Shown: piece by piece, positions 1 to 12,600 of the stretch
How the letters are laid out: each line of letters opens with the position of its first letter
Position numbering within the stretch: the stretch's first letter is position 1
NCBI RefSeq assembly: GCF_029227915.1
Contig: NC_079885.1
Location: forward strand, 16,443,001-16,507,000
Length of the DNA stretch: 64,000 nucleotides
Origin: Hydractinia symbiolongicarpus
Taxonomy: Eukaryota; Cnidaria; Hydrozoa; Anthoathecata; Hydractiniidae
Direction of reading: 5' to 3'
Program-made: the position numbers and the translations under genes
The notes under the pieces: generated by a model
Seen by the model: only the letters and a program-made list of their open reading frames with translations
What the model was told of the DNA's origin: nothing
Databases searched by the model: none

Positions 1-1091
1 TTTTCTTTGGCACTTTGGCGTTAGAAGACCGGCAACTACGAGCACAGTCCTCCAAATCCTGTAACATGGCCTTTTACAGACTAATAAAGGTCTTACACGC
101 AAATCACGTTCTTCCACGCTCCCAGCCAGGCTACCATTGATCTAGTCCTTCGAGTCTCAATGGACTATGACGTCCCAAGTCCTTTTCCTTGGCGCCATGG
201 CTTTAGAACAATGTTAACTCCGTGCACAGCCCTCTAAAGGCAGTAATATGGCCATTTGCAGCCTAATAAAGGCCTTACACGTAAATCACGTTCTTCCACG
301 TCCCAAGCAAGGCTACCAATGGTCTAGTGTTCCCAGTCTTAATGGACTATGACGTCCCAAGTCCTTTTCCTTGGCGCTATGGCTATAGAACACTGTTAAC
401 TACGTGCACAGCCCCCTAAAGGCAGAAATATGGCCATTTGCAGCCTAATAAAGGCCTTACACGTAAATCACGTTCTTCCACGTCCCCAGCAAGGCTACCA
501 ATGGCCTATTGTTCCCAGTCTCAATGGACTACAACGTGCCAAGTCCTTTTCCTTGGCGCTATGGCGTTAGAACACTGTTAACTACGTGTACGGCCCTTTG
601 AACGCTGTAATATGGCCTTTTGCAGACTAATAAAGGCCTTACACGTAAACCACGTGCTTTTACGCTCCCAACCAGGTTACCATTGGTCTAGTGTTCTCAG
701 TCTCAATGGAATATGACGTCCCAAGTCATTTTCCTTGACGCCATGGCTTTAGTACACTGTTAACTCCGTGCAAAGCCCCCTGTAAGCCGTATTATTGCCG
801 TCGCAGCCTAATAAAGGCCTTAGACGTAAACCACGTGCTTTCACGCTCCCGGCCAGGCTACCATTGATCCAGTCCTTCAAGTCTCAATGGACTCCGACTT
901 GCCAAGTCGTTCTCCTTAGCGTCATGGCTATAGAACACTGTTAACTACGCGCACAGCCCTCTAAAGTTAGTAATACGGCCTTTTGCAGCCTAATAAAGCC
1001 TTTACGCGTAAATACCGTGATTCCACCACCCTCCGCGGGATACCATTAGTCTAGTCCTTTCAGTCCCAATGGACTACAACGTGCCAAGCCG
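1..1091 (+). repeat. Unit: A/B, C/E, E/G, H, I/F, G/J (6-mer)
   Basis: Monomer starts: 1, 183, 365, 547, 729, 910. The window opens inside the boundary box. Five of the six monomers are hybrids. For example, at 1 an A 5' half changes to beta flavour after CTTCCACG, and at 729 an I start switches to F in GCAAAGCCCCCTGTAAGCC. Confidence 0.85.
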
Positions 1092-1999
1092 TTTTCTTTG
1101 GCACCTTGGCGTTAGAAGACCGGCAACTACGAGCACAGTCCTCCAAATACTGAAACATGGCCTTTTACAGACTAATAAAGGTCTTACACGTAAATCACGT
1201 TCTTCCACGCCCCCAGCAAGGTTACCAATGGTCTAGTGTTCCCAGTCTTAATGGAATATGACGTCTCAAGTCCTTTTCCTTGACGCCATGGCTTTATAAC
1301 ACTCTTAGCTACGTGCACAGCCCCCTGTAAGCCGTATTATTGCCGTCGGAGCCTAATAAAGGCCTTAGACGTAAACCACGTGCTTCCACGCTCCCACCAG
1401 GCTACCCATGATCTAGTCCTTCGAGTCTCAATGGACTATGACGTCCCAAGTCCTTTTCCTTGGCGCCATGGCTTTAGAACACTGTTAACTCCGTGCACAG
1501 TCCTCTAAAGGCTGTAATATGGCCATTTGCAGCCTAATAAAGGCGTTATACGTAAATACCGTCGTACCACCTGCCTGCGCAGGTTACCATAGAAGTAGTC
1601 CTTCCAGTCTCAATGGACTATGACGCCCCAAATCCTTTTCCTTGGTGTAATGGCTTTGGAACAATGTTAACTCCGTGCAAAGCCGTCTAAAGGCTGTAAT
1701 ATGGCAATTTGCAGCCTAATAAAGGCGTTATACAAAAATACCGTCGTTCCAACTGCCTGTGCAGGTTACCATAGGAGTAGTCCTTCCAGTCTCAACAGAC
1801 TATGACGTCCCAAGTCCTTTTCCTTGGCGCCATGGCTATAGAACACTGTTAACTACGTGCACAGCCCTCTAAAGTCAGTAATACGGCGTTTTGCAGCCTA
1901 ATAAAGCCTTTACACGTAAATACCGTGATTTCACCACCCTTCGCGGGATACCATTAGTCTAGTCCTTCCAGTCCCAATGGACTACAACGTGCCAAGTCG
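1092..1999 (+). repeat. Unit: A, F/B, D, D2, J (5-mer)
   Basis: Starts 1092, 1274, 1454, 1636, 1818. The F/B monomer is 180 bp because CCCAGCCAGG is shortened to CCCACCAGG. The same 5-mer order returns at 19447, and the first four monomers return at 5092. Confidence 0.85.
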
Positions 2000-3090
2000 T
2001 TTTCTTTGGCACCTGAGCGTTAGAAGACCGGCAACTACGCGCACAATCCTCCAAATCCTGTAACATGGCCTTTTACAGACTAATAAAGGTCTTACACGTA
2101 AATCACGTTTATCCACGTCCCCAGCAAGGTTACCAATGGTCTAGTGTTCCCAGTCTCAATGAAATATGACGTCTCAAGTCCTTTTCCTTGACGCCATGGC
2201 TTTAAAACACTCTAAGCTACGTGCACAGCCCCCTGTGAGCCGTATTATTGCCGTCGCAGCCTAATAAAGGCCTTAGACGTAAACCACGTGCTTTCACGCT
2301 CCCGGCGAGGCTACCATTGATCTAGTCCTTCAAGTCTCAATGGACTCCGACTTGCCAAGTCGTTCTCCTTAGCGTCATGGCTTTAGAGCACCGTGAACTA
2401 TGTGCACAGCCCTCTAAAGACAGTAATATGGCCATTTGCAGCCTAATAAAAGCCTTACACGTAAATCACGTTCTTCCACGTCCCAAGCAAGGCTACCAAT
2501 GGTCTAGTGTTCCCAGTCTCAATGGACTACAACGTGCCAAGTCCTTTTCCTTGGCGCTATGGCGTTAGAACACTGTTAACTACGTGAACGGCCCTTTGAA
2601 CGCCGTAATATGGCCTTTTGCAGACTAATAAAGGCCTTACACGTAAACCACGTGCTTTTACGCTCCCAACCAGGCTACCATTGGTCCAGTGTTCTCAGTC
2701 TCAATGGAATATAACGTCCCAAGTCGTTTTCCTTGGCGCCATGGCTTTAGCACACTGTTAACTTCGTGCAAAGCCCTCTAAAGGCTGTAATATGGCCATT
2801 TGCAGCCTGATAAAGGCATTATACGTAAATACCGTCGTTCCAACTGCCTGCGCAGGTTACCATAGGAGTAGTCCTTCCAGTCTCAATGGACTATAACGTT
2901 CCAAGTCCTTTTCCCTGACGCCATGGCTATAGAACACTGTTAACTACGTGCACAGTCCTCTAAAGTCAGTAATACGGCCTTTTGCAGGCTAATAAAGCCT
3001 TTACACGTAAATACCGTGATTCCACCACCCTCGGCCGGATACCATTAGTCTAGTCATTCCAGTCCCAATGGAATACAACGTGCCAAGTCG
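2000..3090 (+). repeat. Unit: A, F, G, H, I, J (6-mer)
   Basis: Starts 2000, 2182, 2363, 2545, 2727, 2909. It is near-identical to 20355-21445. G here carries E-like GACAGTAATATGG in its middle. The J monomer has CTCGGCCGGATACC instead of CTCCGCCGGATACC. Confidence 0.85.
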
Positions 3091-4000
3091 TTTTCTTTGG
3101 CACCTTGGCGTTAGAAGACCGGCAACTACGCGCAAAGTCCTCCAAATCCTGTAACATGGCCTTTTACAGACTAATAAAGGTCTTACACGTAAATCACGTT
3201 CTTCCACGCTCCCAGCCAGGCTACCATTGATCTAGTCCTTCGAGTCTCAATGGACTATGACGTCCCAAGTCCTTTTCCTTGGCGCCATGGCTTTAGAACA
3301 ATGTTAACTCCGTGCACAGCCCTCTAAATGCTGTAACATGGCCTTTTGCAGACTAATAATGGCTTTAAACGTAAATACTGTCGTTCCACGTCCCCAGAAA
3401 GGCTACTAATGGTCTAGTGTTCCCAGTCTTAATGGAATGTGACGTCCCAAGTCATTTTCCTTGACGCCATGGCTATAGAACACTGTTAACTCCGTGCACA
3501 GCCCTCTAAAGGCAGTAATATGGCCATTTGCTGCCTAATAAAGGCATTATACGTAAATACCGTCGTTCCAACTGCCTGCGCAGGTTACCATAGGAGTAGT
3601 CCTTCCAGTCTCAATGGACTATAACGTTCCAAGTTCTTTTCCTTGACGCCATGGCTATAGAACACTGTTAACCCTGTGCACAGCCCTCTAAAGGCAGTAA
3701 TATGGCCATTTGCTGCCTAATAAAGGCCTTAGACGTAAACCACGTGCTTCCACGCTTCCAGCCAGGCTACCATTGATCTAGTCCTTCGAGTCTCAATGGA
3801 CTATGATGTCCCAAGTCCTTTTCCTTGGCGCCATGGCTTTAGAACAATGTTAACTCCGTGCACAGCCCTCTAAATGCTCTAACATGGCCATTTGCAGCCT
3901 AATAAAGGCGTTATACGTAAATACCGTGATTCCACCACCCTCCGCGGGATACCATTAGTCTAGTCCTTCAAGTCCTAATGGACTACAACGTGCCAAGTCG
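3091..4000 (+). repeat. Unit: A/B, C, D1, K, C/J (5-mer)
   Basis: Starts 3091, 3273, 3455, 3637, 3819. The D1-K pair matches that at 23627-23990. The final monomer switches from C to delta flavour in its second half. Confidence 0.84.
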
Positions 4001-5091
4001 TTTTCTTTGGCACCTTGGCGTTAGAAGACCGGCAACTACGAGCACAGTCCTCCAAATCCTGTAACATGGCCTTTTACAGACTAATAAAGGTCTTACAGGC
4101 AAATCACGTTCTTCCACGCTCCCAGCCAGGCTACCATTGATCTAGTCCTTCGAGTCTCAATGCACTATGACGTCCCAAGTCCTTTTCCTTGGCGCCATGG
4201 CTTTAGAACAATGTTAACTCCGTGCACAGCCCTCTAAAGGCAGTAATATGGCCATTTGCAGCCTAATAAAGGCCTTACACGTAAATCACGTTCTTCCACG
4301 TCCCAAGCAAGGCTACCAATGGTCTAGTGTTCCCAGTCTTAATGGACTATGACGTCCCAAGTCCTTTTCCTTGGCGCTATGGCTATAGAACACTGTTAAC
4401 TACGTGCACAGCCCCCTAAAGGCAGAAATATGGCCATTTGCAGCCTAATAAAGGCCTTACACGTAAATCACGTTCTTCCACGTCCCCAGCAAGGTTACCA
4501 ATGGTCTAGTGTTCCCAGTCTTAATGGAATATGACGTCTCAAGTCCTTTTCCTTGACGCCATGGCTTTAGAACACTCTTAGCTACGTGCACAGCCCCCTG
4601 TAAGCCGTATTATTGCCGTCGCAGCCTAATAAAGGCCTTAGACGTAAACCACGTGCTTTCACGCTCCCGGCCAGGCTACCATTGATCCAGTCCTTCAAGT
4701 CTCAATGGACTCCGACTTGCCAAGTCGTTCTCCTTAGCGTCATGGCTATAGAACACTGTTAACTACGCGCACAGTCCTCTAAAGGCTGTAATATGGCCAT
4801 TTGCAGCCTAATAAAGGCGTTATACGTAAATACCGTTGTTCTACCTGCCTGCGCAGGTTACCATAGGAGTAGTCCTTCCAGTCTCAATGGACTATAACGT
4901 CCCAAGTCCTTTTCCTTGACGCCATGGCTATAAAACACTGTTAACTACGTGCACAGCCCTCTAAAGTTAGTAATACGGCCTTTTGCAGCCTAATAAAGCC
5001 TTTACGCGTAAATACCGTGATTCCACCACCCTCCGCGGGATACCATTTGTCTAGTCCTTCCAGTCCCAATAGACTACAACGTGCCAAGCCG
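4001..5091 (+). repeat. Unit: A/B, C/E, E, F, D, J (6-mer)
   Basis: Starts 4001, 4183, 4365, 4547, 4728, 4910. The first three monomers repeat those at 1-546 at an offset of exactly 4,000 bp. The next three differ from the first unit (F, D, J versus H, I/F, G/J). Confidence 0.85.
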
Positions 5092-6544
5092 TTTTCTTTG
5101 GCACCTTGGCGTTAGAAGCCGGCAACTACGAGCACAGTCCTCCAAATACTGTAACATGGCCTTTTACAGACTAATAAAGGTCTTACACGTAAATCACGTT
5201 CTTCCACGCCCCCAGCAAGGTTACCAATGGTCTAGTGTTCCCAGTCTTAATGGAATATGACGTCTCAAGTCCTTTTCCTTGACGCCATGGCTTTAGAACA
5301 CTCTTAGCTACGTGCACAGCCCCCTGTAAGCCGTATTATTGCCGTCGGAGCCTAATAAAGGCCTTACACGTAAACCACGTGCTTCCACGCTCCCACCAGG
5401 CTACCCATGATCTAGTCCTTCGAGTCTCAATGGACTATGACGTCCCAAGTCCTTTTCCTTGGCGCCATGGCTTTAGAACACTGTTAACTCCGTGCACAGT
5501 CCTCTAAAGGCTGTAATATGGCCATTTGCAGCCTAATAAAGGCGTTATACGTAAATACCGTCGTACCACCTGCCTGCGCAGGTTACCATAGAAGTAGTCC
5601 TTCCAGTCTCAATGGACTATGACGCCCCAAATCCTTTTCCTTGGTGCAATGGCTTTGGAACAATGTTAACTCCGTGCAAAGCCCTCTAAAGGCTGTAATA
5701 TGGCAATTTGCAGCCTAATAAAGGCGTTATACAAAAATACCGTCGTTCCAACTGCCTGCGCAGGTTACCACAGGAGTAGTCCTTCCAGTCTCAATGGACT
5801 ATGACGTCCCAAGTCCTTTTCCTTTTTGTCATGGCTATAGAACACTGTTAACTACGTGCACAGCCCTCTAAAGGCAGAAATATGGCCATTTGCAGCCTAA
5901 TAAAGGCCTTACACGTAAATCACGTTCTTCCACGTCCCCAGCAAGGTTACCAATGACCTATTGTTCCCAGTCTCAATGGACTACAACGTGCCAAGTCCTT
6001 TTCCTTGGCGCTATGGCGTTAGAACACTGTTAACTACGTGTACGGCCCTTTGAACGCTGTAATATGGCCTTTTGCAGACTAATAAAGGCCTTACACGTAA
6101 ACCACGCGCTTTTACGCTCCCAACCAGGCTACCATTGGTCTAGTGTTCTCAGTCTCAATGGAATATGACGTCCCAAGTCATTTTCCTTGACGCCATGGCT
6201 TTAGTACACTGTTAACTTCGTGCAAAGCCCTCTAAGGGCTGTAATGTGGCCATTTGCAGCCTAATAAAGGCGTTATACGTAAATACCGTCGTTCCAACGG
6301 CCTGCGCAGGTTACCATAGGAGTAGTCCTTCCAGTCTCAATGGACTATGACGTCCCAAGTCCTTTTCCTTGACGCCATGGCTATAGAACACTGTTAACTA
6401 CGTGCACAGCCCTCTAAAGTCAGTAATACGGCCTTTTGCAGCCTAATAAAGCCTTTACACGTAAATACCGTGATTCCACCACCCTCCGCGGGATACCATT
6501 AGTCTAGTCCTTCTAGTCCCAATGGACTACAACGTGCCAAGTTG
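5092..6544 (+). repeat. Unit: A, F/B, D, D2, E/G, H, I, J (8-mer)
   Basis: Starts 5092, 5273, 5453, 5635, 5817, 5999, 6181, 6363. It begins like the unit at 1092 but continues into E/G-H-I-J instead of closing with J after D2. Boundary spacing shows no net length change. Confidence 0.84.
5635..5816 (+). repeat. Monomer type D2 (D variant, exemplar)
   Basis: Gamma-flavour monomer with TTGGTGCAATGGCTTTGG, ATGGCAATTTGCAGCC and the divergent core TTATACAAAAATACCG in place of TTATACGTAAATACCG. It is found at 1636, 5635, 19991 and 29133, always after a D-type monomer. Confidence 0.85.
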
Positions 6545-9500
6545 TTTTCTTTGGCACCTTGGCGTTAGAAGACCGGCAACTACGAGCACAGTCCTCCAAA
6601 TCCTGTAACATGGGCTTTTACAGACTAATAAAGGTCTTACACGCAAATCACGTTCTTCCACGCTCCCAGCCAGGCTACCATTGATCTAGTCCTTCGAGTC
6701 TCAATGGACTATGACGTCCCAAGTCCTTTTTCTTGGCGCCATGGCTGTAAAACACTGTTAACTACGTGCACAGCCCTCTAAAGGCAGTAATATGGCCATT
6801 TGCAGCCTAATAAAGGCCTTACACGTAAATCACGTTCTTCCACGTCCCCAGCAAGGTTACCAATGGTCTAGTGTTCCCAGTCTTAATGGAATATGACGTC
6901 TCAAGTCCTTTTCCTTGACGCCATGGCTTAAGAACACTCTTAGCTAGGTGCACAGCCCCCTGTAAGCCGTATTATTGCCGTCGCAGCCTAATAAAGGCCT
7001 TAGACGTAAACCACGTGCTTTCACGCTCCCGGCCAGGCTACCATTGATCCAGTCCTTCCAGTCTCAATGGACTATAACGTCCCAAGTCCTTTTCCTTGAC
7101 GCTATGGCTATAGAACACTGTTAACTACGTGCACAGCCCTCTAAAGTTAGTAATACGGCCTTTTGCAGCCTAATAAAGCCTTTAAGCGTAAATACCGTGA
7201 TTCCATCACCCTCCGCGGGATACCATTAGTCTAGTCCTTTCAGTTTCAATGGACTACAACGTGCCAAGCCGTTTTCTTTGGCACCTTGGCGTTAGAAGAC
7301 CGGCAACTACGAGCACAGTCCTCCAAATACTGAAACATGGCCTTTTACAGACTAATAAAGGTCTTACACGTAAATCACGTTCTTCCACGCCCCCAGCAAG
7401 GTTACCAATGGTCTAGTGTTCCCAGTCTTAATGGAATATGACGTCTCAAGTCCTTTTCCTTGACGCCATGGCTTTAGAACACTCTTAGCTACGTGCACAG
7501 CCCCCTGTAAGCCGTATTATTGCCGTCGGAGCCTAATAAAGGCCTTAGACGTAAACCACGTGCTTCCACGCTCCCACCAGGCTACCCATGATCTAGTCCT
7601 TCGAGTCTCAATGGACTATGACGTCCCAAGTCCTTTTCCTTGGCGCCATGGCTTTAGCACACTGTTAACTTCGTGCAAAGCCCTCTAAAGGCTGTAATAT
7701 GGCCATTTGCAGCCTGATAAAGGCATTATACGTAAATACCGTCGTTCCAACTGCCTGCGCAGGTTACCATAGGAGTAGTCCTTCCAGTCTCAATGGACTA
7801 TAACGTTCCAAGTCCTTTTCCCTGACGCCATGGCTATAGAACACTGTTAACTACGTGCACAGTCCTCTAAAGTCAGTAATACGGCCTTTTGCAGGCTAAT
7901 AAAGCCTTTACACGTAAATACCGTGATTCCACCACCCTCCGCCGGATACCATTAGTCTAGTCCTTCCAGTCCCAATGGAATACAACGTGCCAAGTCGTTT
8001 TCTTTGGCACCTTGGCGTTAGAAGACCGGCAACTACGCGCACAGTCCTCCAAATCCTGTAACATGGCCTTTTACAGACTAATAAAGGTCTTACACGTAAA
8101 TCACGTTCTTCCACGTCCCCAGCAAGGTTACCAATGGTCTAGTGTTCCCAGTCTTATTGGAATATGACGTCTCAAGTCCTTTTCCTTGACGCCATGGCTT
8201 TAGATCACTGTTAACTCCGTGCACAGCTCTCTAAAGGCAGTAATATGGCCATTTGCTGCCTAATAAAGGCATTATACGTAAATACCGTCGTTCCAACTGC
8301 CTGCGCAGGTTACCATAGGAGTAGTCCTTCCAGTCTCAATGGACTATAACGTTCCAAGTTCTTTTCCTTGACGCCATGGCTATAGAACACTGTTAACCCT
8401 GTGCACAGCCCCCTGTAAGCCGTATTATTGCCGTCGCAGCCTAATAAAGGCCTTAGACGTAAACCACGTGCTTTCACGCTCCCGGCCAGGCAACCATTGA
8501 TCCAGTCCTTCAAGTCTCAATGGACTACGACTTGCTAAGTCGTTCTCCTTAGCGTCATGGCTATAGAACACTGTTAACTACGCGCACAGTCCTCTAAAGG
8601 CTGTAATATGGCCATTTGCAGCCTAATAAAGGCGTTATACGTAAATACCGTGATTCCACCACCCTCCGCGGGATACCATTAGTCTAGTCCTTCTAGTCCC
8701 AATGGACTACAACGTGCCAAGTCGTTTTCTTTGGCACTTTGGCGTTAGAAGACCGGCAACTACGAGCACAGTCCTCCAAATCCTGTAACATGGCCTTTTA
8801 CAGACTAATAAAGGTCTTACACGCAAATCACGTTCTTCCACGCTCCCAGCCAGGCTACCATTGATCTAGTCCTTCGAGTCTCAATGGACTATGACGTCCC
8901 AAGTCCTTTTCCTTGGCGCCATGGCTTTAGAACAATGTTAACTCCGTGCACAGCCCTCTAAAGGCAGTAATATGGCCATTTGCAGCCTAATAAAGGCCTT
9001 ACACGTAAATCACGTTCTTCCACGTCCCCAGCAAGGCTACCAATGGCCTATTGTTCCCAGTCTCAATGGACTACAACGTGCCAAGTCCTTTTCCTTGGCG
9101 CTATGGCGTTAGAACACTGTTAACTACGTGTACGGCCCTTTGAACGCTGTAATATGGCCTTTTGCAGACTAATAAAGGCCTTACACGTAAACCACGTGCT
9201 TTTACGCTCCCAACCAGGTTACCATTGGTCTAGTGTTCTCAGTCTCAATGGACTCCGACTTGCCAAGTCCTTCTCCTTAGCGTCATGGCTATAGAACACT
9301 GTTAACTACGCGCACAGTCCTCTAAAGGCTGTAATATGGCCATTTGCAGCCTAATAAAGGCGTTATACGTAAATACCGTTGTTCTACCTGCCTGCGCAGG
9401 TTATCATAGGAGTAGTCCTTCCAGTCTCAATGGACTATAACGTCCCAAGTCCTTTTCCTTGACGCCATGGCTATAGAACACTGTTAACTACGTGCACAGC

Positions 9501-9634
9501 CCTCTAAAGTTAGTAATACGGCCTTTTGCAGCCTAATAAAGCCTTTACACGTAAATACCGTGATTCCACCACCCTCCGCGGGATACCATTAGTCTAGTCC
9601 TTCTAGTCCCAATGGACTACAACGTGCCAAGTTG
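6545..9634 (+). repeat. Second-order repeat copy 1 (17 monomers)
   Basis: Sub-units: A/B E F/D J (6545), A F/B I J (7272), A B/D1 K/F D/J (7998), A/B C/G H/F D J (8725). Compared with the full 19-mer, a C monomer and the rest of the B-D1 interval (two monomer equivalents) are missing. The join lies near 8200, where TTTAGATCACT of B runs into GTTAACTCC of D1. Confidence 0.85.
9453..9634 (+). repeat. Monomer type J (J1 form, exemplar)
   Basis: Differs from the J2 form by TTCCTTGACG, AAAGTTAGTAATACGG, GCAGCCTAATAAAGCC, TCCGCGGGATACC and AATGGACTACAACG. It is typical of the first 20 kb (910, 4910, 7090, 9453, 10180, 12723, 15449, 16176, 19265) and reappears in the last partial monomer at 63850. 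Confidence 0.85.
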
Positions 9635-12600
9635 TTTTCTTTGGCACCTTGGCGTTAGAAGACCGGCAACTACGAGCACAGTCCTCCAAATCCTGTAACA
9701 TGGGCTTTTACAGACTAATAAAGGTCTTACACGCAAATCACGTTCTTCCACGCTCCCAGCCAGGCTACCATTGATCTAGTCCTTCGAGTCTCAATGGACT
9801 ATGACGTCCCAAGTCCTTTTTCTTGGCGCCATGGCTGTAAAACACTGTTAACTACGTGCACAGCCCTCTAAAGGCAGTAATATGGCCATTTGCAGCCTAA
9901 TAAAGGCCTTACACGTAAATCACGTTCTTCCACGTCCCCAGCAAGGTTACCAATGGTCTAGTGTTCCCAGTCTTAATGGAATATGACGTCTCAAGTCCTT
10001 TTCCTTGACGCCATTGCTTAAGAACACTCTTAGCTAGGTGCACAGCCCCCTGTAAGCCGTATTATTGCCGTCGCAGCCTAATAAAGGCCTTAGACGTAAA
10101 CCACGTGCTTTCACGCTCCCGGCCAGGCTACCATTGATCCAGTCCTTCCAGTCTCAATGGACTATAACGTCCCAAGTCCTTTTCCTTGACGCTATGGCTA
10201 TAGAACACTGTTAACTACGTGCACAGCCCTCTAAAGTTAGTAATACGGCCTTTTGCAGCCTAATAAAGCCTTTAAGCGTAAATACCGTGATTCCATCACC
10301 CTCCGCGGGATACCATTAGTCTAGTCCTTTCAGTCCCAATGGACTACAACGTGCCAAGCCGTTTTCTTTGGCACCTTGGCGTTAGAAGACCGGCAACTAC
10401 GAGCACAGTCCTCCAAATACTGAAACATGGCCTTTTACAGACTAATAAAGGTCTTACACGTAAATCACGTTCTTCCACGCCCCCAGCAAGGTTACCAATG
10501 GTCTAGTGTTCCCAGTCTTAATGGAATATGACGTCTCAAGTCCTTTTCCTTGACGCCATGGCTTTAGAACACTCTTAGCTACGTGCACAGCCCCCTGTAA
10601 GCCGTATTATTGCCGTCGGAGCCTAATAAAGGCCTTAGACGTAAACCACGTGCTTCCACGCTCCCACCAGGCTACCCATGATCTAGTCCTTCGAGTCTCA
10701 ATGGACTATGACGTCCCAAGTCCTTTTCCTTGGCGCCATGGCTTTAGCACACTGTTAACTTCGTGCAAAGCCCTCTAAAGGCTGTAATATGGCCATTTGC
10801 AGCCTGATAAAGGCATTATACGTAAATACAGTCGTTCCAACTGCCTGCGCAGGTTACCATAGGAGTAGTCCTTCCAGTCTCAATGGACTATAACGTTCCA
10901 AGTCCTTTTCCCTGACGCCATGGCTATAGAACACTGTTAACTACGTGCACAGTCCTCTAAAGTCAGTAATACGGCCTTTTGCAGGCTAATAAAGCCTTTA
11001 CACGTAAATACCGTGATTCCACCACCCTCCGCCGGATACCATTAGTCTAGTCCTTCCAGTCCCAATGGAATACAACGTGCCAAGTCGTTTTCTTTGGCAC
11101 CTTGGCGTTAGAAGACCGGCAACTACGCGCACAGTCCTCCAAATCCTGTAACATGGCTTTTTACAGACTAATAAAGGTCTTACACGTAAATCACGTTCTT
11201 TCACGTCCCCAGCAAGGTTACCAATGGTCTAGTGTTCCCAGTCTTATTGGAATATGACGTCTCAAGTCCTTTTCCTTGACGCCATGGCTTTAGATCACTC
11301 TTAGCTACGTGCACAGACCCCTGTAAGCAGTAATATTGCCGTCGCAGCCAAATAAAGGCCTTAGACGTAAACCACGTGCTTCCACGCTCCCAGCCAGGCT
11401 ACCATTGATCTAGTCCTTCGAGTCTCAATGGACTATGACGTCCCAAGTCCTTTTCCTTGGCGCCATGGCTTTAGAACAATGTTAACTCCGTGCACAGCCC
11501 TCTAAATGCTGTAACATGGCCTTTTGCAGACTAATAATGGCTTTAAACGTAAATACTGTCGTTCCACGTCCCCAGCAAGGCTACCAATGGTCTAGTGTTC
11601 CCAGTCTTAATGGAATGTGACGTCCCAAGTCATTTTCCTTGACGCCATGGCTATAGAACACTGTTAACTCCGTGCACAGCTCTCTAAAGGCAGTAATATG
11701 CCCATTTGCTGCCTAATAAAGGCATTATACGTAAATACCGTCGTTCCAACTGCCTGCGCAGGTTACCATAGGAGTAGTCCTTCCAGTCTCAATGGACTAT
11801 AACGTTCCAAGTTCTTTTCCTTGACGCCATGGCTATAGAACACTGTTAACCCTGTGCACAGCCCCCTGTAAGCCGTATTATTGCCGGCGCAGCCTAATAA
11901 AGGCCTTAGACGTAAACCACGTGCTTTCACGCTCCCGGCCAGGCTACCATTGATCCAGTCCTTCAAGTCTCAATGGACTACGACTTGCTAAGTCGTTCTC
12001 CTTAGCGTCATGGCTATAGAACACTGTTAACTACGCGCACAGTCCTCTAAAGGCTGTAATATGGCCATTTGCAGCCTAATAAAGGCGTTATACGTAAATA
12101 CCGTGATTCCACCACCCTCCGCGGGATACCATTAGTCTAGTCCTTCTAGTCCCAATGGACTACAACGTGCCAAGTCGTTTTCTTTGGCACTTTGACGTTA
12201 GAAGACCGGCAACTACGAGTACAGTCCTCCAAATCCTGTAACATGGCCTTTTACAGACTAATAAAGGTCTTACACGCAAATCACGTTCTTCCACGCTCCC
12301 AGCCAGGCTACCATTGATCTAGTCCTTCGAGTCTCAATGGACTATGACGTCCCAAGTCCTTTTCCTTGGCGCCATGGCTTTAGAACAATGTTAACTCCGT
12401 GCACAGCCCTCTAAAGGCAGTAATATGGCCATTTGCAGCCTAATAAAGGCCTTACACGTAAATCACGTTCTTCCACGTCCCCAGCAAGGCTACCAATGGC
12501 CTATTGTTCCCAGTCTCAATGGACTATAACGTCTCAAGTCCTTTTCCTTGACGCCATGGCTTAAGAACACTCTTAGCTAGGTGCACAGCCCCCTGTAAGC

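Noticed and set aside
2377-2568. Plus-strand open frame of 63 codons in G monomers, repeated at many positions (for example 20732, 29873, 62409).
   Set aside because: It is a by-product of G joined to H. It ends at the same satellite stop each time and has no recognisable domain, and G/L or F-G hybrids destroy it freely.
3001-3207. Minus-strand open frame of 68 codons spanning the J-A boundary, repeated at 25 places (for example 7908, 21356, 50546, 63033).
   Set aside because: It recurs wherever J2 precedes A and follows satellite substitutions without any sign of protein-level constraint. The 182-bp monomer is not a multiple of three, so no frame stays open across the array. No domain is recognisable.
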